From: JAWVYT01 sp964605205
GTDB lineage: Bacteria > Gemmatimonadota > Gemmatimonadetes > Longimicrobiales > RSA9
Assembly (NCBI GenBank): GCA_964605205.1
Contig: CAZSBL010000016.1
Location: forward strand, 1 to 38,530
Reading direction: 5' to 3'
Length of the DNA stretch: 38,530 bases
Shown: one piece after another, positions 1-8,600 of the stretch
How positions within the stretch are numbered: the stretch's first letter is position 1
How the letters are laid out: the number at the start of each line of letters is the position of its first letter
Translations under genes and position numbers: made by a program
The notes under the pieces: model-generated
Seen by the model: the letters and a program-made list of their open reading frames with translations, nothing else
Databases searched by the model: none
Told to the model about the DNA's origin: nothing

Positions 1-184
1 TCTAACGGACCTGGTTTTACTTTTTACTTTTTGGGCGGCACGGAGTGACCTTCTCACAGGCCAGAGCGTTGCCACGACGTGCCTACGGGATTGCTTCTCG
101 GGGCATTCCGATTTCCAGATGGGCCAAATCGTAAAATATCAAATCAGGTCCGTTGAGTTGTCGTCCGTTGAGTTGTCCGTTGAG
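1..184. other. Non-coding left edge, AT-richer than the rest
   Basis: No gene can be supported here. The first 140 bases are less GC-rich than the rest of the window, with runs of T near position 15-33 and an A/T-rich patch at 126-143. The stretch lies downstream of the minus-strand ZIP gene, so it could hold the end of that transcript or the promoter of a gene beyond the window. I see no convincing hairpin or promoter. Confidence 0.5.
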
Positions 185-186
185 TT
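149..186. repeat. Short tandem repeat, three copies of TCCGTTGAGTT
   Basis: The 11-mer TCCGTTGAGTT occurs at 149-159, 164-174 and 176-186, with spacings of 15 and 12 bases. The last copy runs into the stop codon of the minus-strand ZIP gene (185-187). Slippage could have shortened or extended the 3' end of that gene. No function is evident. Confidence 0.7.
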
Positions 187-922
187 ACAGCCAGGCCTGG
201 AACAGGACCATCCCGACGGCCGCGATGGCCGCCAGCGTGGCCACCGGCGCCCGGCGGCCGGTGTGGAACGCCTCCGGGAGCAGCTCCTCGAGGACCATGA
301 ACACCATGGCGCCGGCGGCGAACCCGAGGCCGTAGGGGAGCACCGCCCGGAACGTCTCCACGAAGAGGAAGGCGGGTACCGCCATGAGCGGCTGGGGGAG
401 CGACGAGAAGATGCTCCAGCCGGCGCAGCGGAGCGTGCTTACGCCCTGGGGCCGGAGTACCGCCGAGATGGCCACGCCCTCCGGGATGTTGTGGATGGCG
501 ATGGCGATGGTGATGACCGTGGCGAGCGTGATCCCGCCGCCGAAGGAGACGCCCACGGCCACGCCCTCGGAGAAGGAGTGGACGGTCATGACGATCACCA
601 TGAGGAGCATGGTCCGGCCGTCGTCTCCCTGGGCGGCCTCGAAGACCACCTCCTCTTCGTCCCGCTCGCCGAGGAAGTGCTGGGTGGCGAGGATGAAGAG
701 GACGCCGAGGAGCGCGCCGATGAGCGTTGGCACCCGTCCGTACTCGGTGCCCTCGGCCACCAGCCCGAAGCTGGCGCCGAGCATGAGTCCGGCGGCGATG
801 GCGTTGGAGTAGGCCACCACCCGGTCGGAGATGGAGCGGACGAAGAGGAACGGGAGGGCGCCGATCCCGGTGGCCAGGGCCGTGGCCGTGGCGTAGAGGA
901 AGACCAGGAGGACGTCGCTCAT
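185..922 (-). CDS. ZIP-family divalent metal transporter (paralogue 1)
   Basis: A 245-residue integral membrane protein of the ZIP (ZRT/IRT-like) family, expected to import Zn2+, Fe2+ or Mn2+ across the inner membrane. The two metal-site helices are clear: HSFSEG in the fourth membrane segment and HNIPEG in the fifth. A charged loop rich in Asp/Glu (GERDEEE) precedes the first. It is predicted to have about eight membrane segments and ends in a short tail. The start at 922 is chosen because its ATG overlaps the stop of the upstream ZIP gene (ATGA), indicating translational coupling; a longer reading frame upstream runs out of phase through that gene. Metal specificity cannot be read from sequence. 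Confidence 0.9.
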   Translation of the reverse strand: MSDVLLVFLYATATALATGIGALPFLFVRSISDRVVAYSNAIAAGLMLGASFGLVAEGTEYGRVPTLIGALLGVLFILATQHFLGERDEEEVVFEAAQGDDGRTMLLMVIVMTVHSFSEGVAVGVSFGGGITLATVITIAIAIHNIPEGVAISAVLRPQGVSTLRCAGWSIFSSLPQPLMAVPAFLFVETFRAVLPYGLGFAAGAMVFMVLEELLPEAFHTGRRAPVATLAAIAAVGMVLFQAWL

Positions 923-1656
923 AGGCCGATCCCCGAGAGGAGCACCACCATGCCCATGGCCACCAGCGTGACCAGCGCGATGCTGGTGCGGCCCGCCTGC
1001 CGGTACGCCTCCGGGAGCAGCTCCACCAGGAGCAGGTAGAGGAGGGCGCCCACGGCGAAGCCGGTGACCCACGGGAGGATCATCGGCGCGGCCGCGGTGA
1101 CCGTGAAGGTGACCACTGCCAGGAGGACCTGGTTGATGTTCGTCGCCACCGCCAGCACCGACGCTTGGACGATCCCCGTCCTCTGACGGATGAGTACCCG
1201 CCCGAGGATCATGGCTTCCGGCACGTTGTGGACGGCCAGCGCCAGCGCCGTGGAGATACCCAGCGGCAGCGAGATGCCCATGGCCGCGCCGATGGCGATC
1301 CCCTCGTGGGCCGCGTGGAGCGTGTCGGCCAGGAGCGTCTTGTACCCGAGTGCCGGGCCGGCCTCATCCATGGCCTCCAGGTCGAGCTCGCCCGTGTCGG
1401 TCAGGGCATGGGTGATGCGTACGAATCCGATGCCCAAGAGCGCGCCGACGCCGCCCCGGGCCAGCTTGTCGTCCAGGCCGGTGGTCAGCAGCGTATACGC
1501 CACGCCCATCATGAGACCGGCGGCCAGCGCGTTGGCCCAGCCGATCTCGGGCAGCTTCGGCGCCCCCCGGAACGCCTGGGGGAGCACGCCCGCCACCGCG
1601 GCCAGCGCGGCCAGCGACGAGTACAACAGGACGGTGAGCGTGGGATCGAGATTCAT
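919..1656 (-). CDS. ZIP-family divalent metal transporter (paralogue 2)
   Basis: A second 245-residue ZIP transporter, first gene of a two-gene unit with the downstream paralogue. The metal-site helices read HAAHEG and HNVPEA; the second lacks the usual Gly after Glu, unlike its neighbour. Both copies end in a similar LLPEA-containing last loop and helix, supporting tandem duplication followed by divergence. The start is uncertain: ATG at 1656 (MNLDPTL) gives the same length as the paralogue, while ATG at 1668 adds four residues; neither has a strong ribosome binding site. It is transcribed away from the YwiC-like gene, so the 100-bp gap to 1756 must hold both promoters. The pair could be a heteromeric transporter or two carriers with different metal preference. 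Confidence 0.88.
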   Translation of the reverse strand: MNLDPTLTVLLYSSLAALAAVAGVLPQAFRGAPKLPEIGWANALAAGLMMGVAYTLLTTGLDDKLARGGVGALLGIGFVRITHALTDTGELDLEAMDEAGPALGYKTLLADTLHAAHEGIAIGAAMGISLPLGISTALALAVHNVPEAMILGRVLIRQRTGIVQASVLAVATNINQVLLAVVTFTVTAAAPMILPWVTGFAVGALLYLLLVELLPEAYRQAGRTSIALVTLVAMGMVVLLSGIGL

Positions 1657-1755
1657 CGAGAGTATCATGGGGCGGCGGCCCGCCCCGGGCCAGGGAGGTG
1701 CGGTGAAGATGAAGGCACGGGATGCGGACGGGGCTCCGGGCGCCGGGAGTCGAGA

Positions 1756-2523
1756 ATGAGCGGCCTGCTGCCGAGGGAGCACGGGGCGTACGCCCAGCTC
1801 GGGTTCCCGCTCCTGACGGGCCTGATCTACGCCCGGGGCGACCCGGGCGCCGTGGGATTCGCCGTCGCCGCCATCGCCATCTTCCTCATCCACGAGCCGA
1901 TGGCCGTCATGACCGGCGTCCGTGGGGTCCGCCTCCAGGAACAGCTCCGGGACGCCGCCCGGAAGCGAGTCCTGACCCTGGGCGCCGCGGCCGTCCTCGG
2001 GCTCGTGGCCGCCATCGGCCTGGCACCCGTCCGGTCGTGGCTCGGTGCCATACTCCCCGGCGGAATGAGCCTGCTCCTCCTGCCGATCCTCGGCACCCGC
2101 AAGCTCAAGTCGCTCCCCGCCGAGGTCCTGGTGGCCGCGGTCTTCTCCACCAGCCTCGTCCCCGTTGCGCTGGCGGGGCCGGCGACGTGGACCGGGGCCG
2201 GCGTCGCGGCGGCCGTCTGGTTCGCGGCCGTGGTCCCGGCGATCCTCTCCGTCCACGCCATCAAGGTGGCGTTCAAGGGCAGGGAAGAGGGTCGCTGGAC
2301 GCTGACGGCGGCGCCGCTGACGGCGGGCATCGTCGTCGTCGCCGCGGTTGCTGCCACCCTCTTCCTTCCGGGGTGGGCCCGGGACTTCCTGGCCGCGATC
2401 CCGCCGGCCCTGGCCGTAGTGGCGCTGTCGTTGATCCGCCCCCACCCCAGGCACCTCAAGCGCGTGGGGTGGACCATGGTGGCCGCGGACGCGCTGACAC
2501 TGGGGCTGCTGCTGGTGCTCTAA
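1756..2523 (+). CDS. YwiC-like membrane protein
   Basis: A 255-residue hydrophobic protein beginning MSGLLPREHGAYAQLGFPLL. The PREHG-A motif just before the first membrane segment is the hallmark of the YwiC-like family (Pfam YwiC), whose biochemical role is not established. It has about seven to eight hydrophobic segments, and a conserved-looking basic patch (GTRKLKSL) lies near residue 115. The start is supported by a GGGAG Shine-Dalgarno eight bases upstream. It diverges from the ZIP pair and is followed by a strong hairpin. A reading frame that also covers the gene in another phase is a shadow. Confidence 0.85.
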   Translation: MSGLLPREHGAYAQLGFPLLTGLIYARGDPGAVGFAVAAIAIFLIHEPMAVMTGVRGVRLQEQLRDAARKRVLTLGAAAVLGLVAAIGLAPVRSWLGAILPGGMSLLLLPILGTRKLKSLPAEVLVAAVFSTSLVPVALAGPATWTGAGVAAAVWFAAVVPAILSVHAIKVAFKGREEGRWTLTAAPLTAGIVVVAAVAATLFLPGWARDFLAAIPPALAVVALSLIRPHPRHLKRVGWTMVAADALTLGLLLVL

Positions 2524-2524
2524 A

Positions 2525-2554
2525 CCGGGCTCCCGCTGGCGCGCGGGCGCCCGG
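2525..2554 (+). terminator. GC-rich hairpin after the YwiC-like gene
   Basis: Two bases past the stop codon, a 12-bp stem (left arm 2525-2536, right arm 2543-2554) closes a 6-base loop with a single T-C mismatch. No U-run follows, so it is not a textbook intrinsic terminator. Its place between ywiC and the giant-protein operon suggests it separates the two transcripts. Confidence 0.5.
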
Positions 2555-2601
2555 GCCCCGACCGCGGAAGCGATTCCGACCCCCCCGGTTGCGTCCCGTA
2601 T

Positions 2602-2616
2602 GGATAATGATTATCC
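2602..2616. promoter_or_regulatory. Fur-type 7-1-7 palindrome upstream of the giant-protein operon
   Basis: GGATAATGATTATCC is a perfect 15-base palindrome around a central G. It matches the Fur 7-1-7 box consensus TGATAATNATTATCA at every informative position except the two outermost bases. The left half contains GATAAT, a plausible -10 hexamer, so a bound repressor would block polymerase. It sits 78 bases before the proposed TTG start of the giant gene and about 80 bases after ywiC ends. The AT-rich palindrome stands out strongly in a very GC-rich region. PerR, Zur and Mur boxes share the architecture but differ in the arms. Confidence 0.7.
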
Positions 2617-2693
2617 GTTGGGGGTCGCCGCTGGATCGGGCGGCACTCTCACAGCCGTTCCCCGCAGTCCCGGCAGGAAACCCCGACAACAGT

Positions 2694-5600
2694 TTGTTAC
2701 GACGAGCAGCGACCCTGACCCTGGTCGCAGGGTTGGTTGCGTCCTTCGCGACCGGCCTTGGGGCCCAGAGTGCGGAGTGGAGCGCCACCCTGGCGGTGCC
2801 CGCTTTCCCGTCCCCCTATGTATCCCAGTGGGAGCAGAACCCCCAGAACGCGTTCCTGACGCTGGTCTACACGGGGACGCAGTCGCGGGAGTACATGCTG
2901 GAAGCGGAGCTCCGGGAGTCGGAGCTGGGGCTTCTGGCGCGGGCCACGAGCCCGAGGCGTGAGGTGACGCCGGGGCCGGTGACGGAGGTGATCACCGGGG
3001 ATGCGGCGTGGGGTTGGGACGTGCGGGCGTCGTCTTCGGAGGTCGTGGAGCGTGCGCTGCGGGCGGGTGTGATCCCCGAGGGCGACTACGAGCTGTGCGT
3101 CCGGGCGCTGAGCCCCCGGGGTCTCCAGCTCACGGAAGCGTGCGCGGCGTTCACGACGGTGCTTCCCGACGCGCCGGAGCTCCTCTACCCGGGTAGTGGT
3201 GCCGCGGTGAGCGCCCCGCAGCCCACCTTCCAGTGGACGCCGGTCTCGGTGCCGCCTTCGTTGGGCACGCTGTACCGGCTCACGGTGGTGGAGCGGTACG
3301 AGCACCAGACGCCGGCCACGGCGCTGCGGTCGAACGTGCCCGTCCACGAGGCGGAGGTCCAGACTCCGGTGCTGGTCTACCCCGCGGACGCGATCCCGCT
3401 GGAGGACGGGAAGGAGTACGTCTGGCAGGTGGCGGCGCTGGACGGGACCGGCGACCCGCTGGGCCCGACGGGGCTGGAGAGCCAGATCCGGACGTTCACG
3501 GTGCAGCGGAGTGCCATCGGCGTGGTCGAGGGCGATACGGTGGCGCCGCCCGACACGATCACGCTGATCCCGGACCTGGCCCGGATCACGGGCGCCGCGG
3601 CCACGGAGGTGGAGCGGACGGCCACCGGCTACCGGTTCGAGGGGACGGCGTGGCTCGAGCTGGCGTCGCCGTACCTGGTTCGGACGCGGGTCCGGCTCCA
3701 GGGGCTGGAGGTGCAGGGGACGGGTGCGTCGTTGACGGTGACGGGTGGTCGGGCGGTGGCGGATGTGAGCGGCTCGACGCTGGGGCTGGGGCTGCCCACG
3801 GGCGTATCGCTTACGGAGCTGACGTGGTCGCCCACGGAGGGGCTGGGTGGCCGGGCGAGGCTCGAGCTGGAGGGCGCCCGGATGCGGCTGGACGGCCGGC
3901 TCGACATCACGGCGGGCGGCGTGTACGGCACGCTGACGGCGGGGGGACAGGGCCGGGCGCTGTTCACGGTGGGCGAGCCGCCGGTGGCGCTGGAGGTGAC
4001 GCGGGCGGAGGTCCGTCTCCCGGCCGGTGACATCAGCCTGGGTGGCGCGCTGTCACTCATGGGCGAGCCGTCGGGGTGCGGTGTGGCCACGGCGGCGGTG
4101 GTGAACGGGACGTGGCGGTCCCGGGTGGCGTGCACACCGTCGCTGGAGGTGGCGGTGGACGGCACCGAGGGCGCCCTGTCGACCGAGCTGCGGGCGGTGA
4201 ACGGGACCGTGTCGTACGACCTGAGCCAGGGCACGGCGGATATCGACCTGTCGGTGGACACCCGGATCCGACTGGCCGGGGCGCGGGGGCCGATCTGTAC
4301 CACGGCCGGCACGGTGCGGCTGCGGCCTTCGGGCGTGACGGTGAGCGATGCCCGCTCGGCGTGCCCCGCGCTGTCGGACCCCATCGATCTGGGCTGGCTC
4401 GAGGTGCGTCTCCAGGATCTGCGGGTGGACCGGTTCGACCTGGCCGCCGATGGCGGCCCTGATGTGGGGCTGCTGATGGACGTGGAGGCGTCGATCCCGG
4501 CGCTTCCCGACGTGCCGCTGCCTCGCCTCGAGGATGTCTCGGTGAGCAGCGACGGCATCGAGGTCGGTGCGGTGGAGGAGCCGGTGATCCCGGTGGACGC
4601 CGGCGCCGCGGGGTACGGGCTGCGGGTGGCCCGGGCGGTGACGAACGGGTTCACCCTGGACTGGAGCGACTGGTCGGCGGGTCGAGCCGGGGAGGCGGCG
4701 TTCAACCTGAGCGCGTCGCTGCTGCTGCCGCGGCTCTCGAACGCTCCCGGCTGTTTCGGCGCCGTGGGCGGCTCGCTGGAGTCGGTGGTACTGGAGGACG
4801 GGCGGCTGACCGCGGGCCTCACGGGAGAGGCGCTGGCGCAGCCGTGCCTGATCGACCTGGCGGGCGGCGTGGCGGAGGTGGAACTGAGCCTGGAGCGGAT
4901 CGGCGGCTCGCTGGTCCTCGATCTCGGTGCATCGCCGGAGCTGGTGCGGGCGCCGGGCGTGGAGGGCGAGATCGTGCTGGGCGATCCGTTCGTCTGTGAC
5001 GACGAGTCGGCCCGGGTTCCGCTCCCCGAGGGGATGGGGCTGCGGCCGGATGGCCGGGTGGAGGGCACCATCACCGGCTTCTCGCCGAGCTGCCCCATCC
5101 GGGTGGCGGGCGTGGACCTCTGGATGGAGCAGGCCGAGCTCACGGTCACCGGTGGGAGCGATCCGCAGGTCACGTTGAGCGGCGGCGGCCGGGCCCGGTT
5201 CGCGGCGGCGGGCCGGGAGGTCACGGGGAGCGGCTCGGTGACGGTGGAGCTGCCGGACGTCCGGATCACCGAGGGTCGGCTGGCGTTCCAGGGGCCGGAC
5301 TTCTCGTACGGGTTCCCGGCGGATGAGCCGTTGGCCACGTTCACCATCGGAGACGCCACGCTGAGCCCGCGGGGGTTGGCGGTGGACGGCCGCTACGAGC
5401 TCGGCACCGGCCAGTGCGCGGTGCCGGTGACGTTCGACGGCTTCCGGGTCGGGTTCGATGGCCGGATCGCCGCCGGCCGGGTGCTCTTCGACGCCGGCGC
5501 GTCGGCGGAAGCGACGATCGGGAGCGGCGGGACCGTCGCCTGGCGGGTGACGTGCGCGCCGCTGACCGACCCGCTGGGGACGGGCGCCCGGCTGGAGCTG

Positions 5601-8600
5601 CCGGCGCAGGTGGCGCTCACGTCCGACGGTCTCGAGGCCAGGGGCACGGCGTCGGCGCGGCTGGCGTACGAGGGCCGGGACCTGGCGTCCATCGAGGCCG
5701 ATTTCTCCGGCTCGTTCGCGCTGGGGACGGACCCCATCGCCGTGGCCACGGGCCGTGTGGATATCCGCGAGAGCACCACCCCGCTCGGCTACTTCGACCG
5801 CCGGGGCTTTCACCCGAACCTGACGGCGCTGGCGAAGAACCTGGTCCCGGACCGGCTGCCGCTGCCCACGGAGCAGGTGGCGTACCTGCAGCTGCGGGCC
5901 CAGGACGGGTCGCTGAACGTGGACGTGCAGCGGAGCGGCGACACCGTGCGCATCACCACGCCGGGGCAGGGGACGGCGCCGCTGGTGCTGCCGTCGCTCC
6001 GGCTGGGGCGGGTGGACACGCCCACCATGAACGTGGCGCTGGACCTCTGGATCGACGCCAACGGCGGCGGGATCCTGGACGGCGAGCTCCGGGCCGGCGT
6101 GCCGGCCAACCGGGCCAGCGATTTCGATCTCTCACCCGCCGGGATCCCGCTGGCCCTGGACTCGCTGATCTACGCCGACGACGGCGGCGGGTACGCCTTC
6201 CGGCTCGCCGGCCGCCCGGTCCTGCCGGCACAGCTCGGGACCACGAGCGGTCAGGTCCGTCTGACGGTGGAGCGGACCGGCCGGATGGTGGGGCGGGTGC
6301 TGGTGGAGGAGACAGGGGACATGGACCTGATCCCCTCGGGCGCCGTGCGGCTGACCTACGACACCGTGGCGCTGGACATCGACGCCGACCTCCCGGCCAA
6401 TAATGTGACCTGGGCGGTGGACGTGGCCGGCGACCTGGCCATCGCGCCGGGGACGGGCCAGCCGTACGAGGTGGGCGCATCGCTGCGGGCGAGCCCGTCG
6501 GGGCTGTCGTTCTCCCGGATCAGCGTGCCGCAGATGGGCGGCTTCACGTACTTCGACGTGGGCCCCGTGCGGCTCGGGATCGCCGACCTTCAGATCCCGA
6601 CCATCACCCACGATCCGGGCACCGGGTGGGACTTCGAGCTATGGGTGGACCTGTCGCTGGAGATCCCGGAGCTGGATGGCTACCAGCTGCCGGCGCTGGA
6701 GGACGTGGCCATCCGGCCGGACAGCTTCACGATCCCGGCGTTCGAGCTGCCGAACCTGGGCCAGTCGGCCTCACCGGTGAGCCTGGCCGGCTTCCAGCTG
6801 AAGCCGCTGGCGTTCCGGATGGACTCGCTGACGTTCGATCTGCTGGGCGGGTCGCCGCCCTCGGACTGGGGGATGGGCTTCGACTTCGAGCTGTCGCTGG
6901 GCCAGCTGCCCGGCGGCGCGGCGCCGGAGCTGCGGAACCTGACGCTGAGCGTGCTGGACGCGTCGCTGGGCACCGGCGGGTTCACCGGCACCATCGAGAC
7001 GCGGCTGCCGCAGCCGGGGATCCGGTTCCCCATCGGCGGGAGCGGGATGGAGGTCGAGCTCCGGGAGCTGAGCGGCGACCTGTCGTTGGCCAACGGTGTC
7101 CAGGACATCACCGTGGACGCCGAGATCGCCTGGACGCCGCCGGACCTCATGGTCTGCGGCACGTCCGACCCGACGTTCGACCTGACGGGCAACACCCTGA
7201 CGCTGGGCGGTGACGGGCGGATCGCCGGGCGGATCAACAACCTGGCGCAGCCGTGCCCCGTGGAGCTGGGGCCGCTCACGCTGGAGCTCACCGGCGCGGA
7301 CCTGATCTTCGCGGCGGGTGGCTCGGACCAGCAGGTCACCATCGACGCCACCGGCGAGGCCCGGCTGCCGGGCGCGGCGCCGGGGGACACCATCACCGCC
7401 ACGGGCGCCATGGAGTTGGACCTGCTGGCGGGGCGGATCACCAACGGGTCCATCGCCATCGCCGAGCCGTTCCGACTGGCGGTGCCGAACGACGCGCCGC
7501 TGTTCACGTTCCTGGTGCAGCAGGCCCGGCTGGACACGGCGGGGCTGACGCTCAGCGGCGGCGGCGACCTCCGGGTGGGCCCGAACCCCGAGCAGTCGGA
7601 CCCATCGGACGTGGGCGTGACGTTCAACAGCCTGCAGCTCGCGCTCCCGACCTTCGCGGTGAGCGGCGGGACGGTGACGTTCAACTCGGCGTTCGCGCTG
7701 GACGCGGGGATCGGGTCGGGCGGGCTCCAGTGGGCGGTGAGCGACACGGCGTCGCAGCCGCCGGCGCAGCCCGGGCTCCGGCTCACGCTCCCGCTAAACG
7801 CCACGCTGGGCGCGGCCGGGCTGGAGATCGGCGGCTCGAGCAGCGCGGCGCTGGCCGTGGCCGACAGCCTGTACCCGCTGCTCACGGCCGACTTCCAGAA
7901 CCAGTTCCGGCTCGGCTTCGACCCGGCACGGGTGGACCGCGGCCGGGTGGACCTGATGCTGTCGAGCACGCGGCTGGCGTGGGTGGACTCCACCGGGTTC
8001 AACCCGGACAACGTGGCCGGCGTGCTCCCGATCCCGGACCGCCTCGGGCTCCCGTCGGAGGATGTGGCGTACCTCCAGCTGCGGGACACCGTGAGCAACG
8101 ACCTGCTGATCGCCACGGCCAACGAGTCGAACGGCGTGCGGCTCCAGACGCAGGGGAACGAGACGGTGGACCTGGTGGTCCCGTCGCTCCAGGGCCAGGA
8201 GCCGTCGCCGCCCACCTTCCAGATCTCGCTGGACATCCTCATCGACCCGAGCACGAATACGGTGACGGCCGGCACGGTCCAGGTGGCCGTCCCCGACACC
8301 GCCGCACAGCCGGTGCTGGACCTGGCGCGGTTCGGGTTCCCCCTGGAGGTCCGCCGGCTGGCGTACGCCGATGGCGGCCAGGGGTACGCGCTGTCGCTGG
8401 ACGCCCGGCTCCAGCTGCCCGAGTCCATGGACAGCGTGCGGGTGGACTTCCAGCAGCTGACGCTGGACCGGAACGGGCTCAGCGGTGAGGCGAAGCTGGG
8501 CAGCTACCGGCAGGGGTGGGACCCGAACCAGGGGCCGGTGGTGGATGCCGACGTGGGCGGGCTCACCTTCGAGGTGGACGGCGCCCGTGCGGTCTTCGGC

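Noticed and set aside
119..1039. Long plus-strand open frame opposite the ZIP genes
   Set aside because: Asp/His/Gly-rich antisense translation with no membrane or enzyme motif; the minus strand carries both clear ZIP proteins.
1722..2693. Extension of the giant reading frame back to 1722
   Set aside because: It overlaps ywiC in another phase, is Arg/Pro/Gly-rich and would place the signal peptide deep inside the protein.
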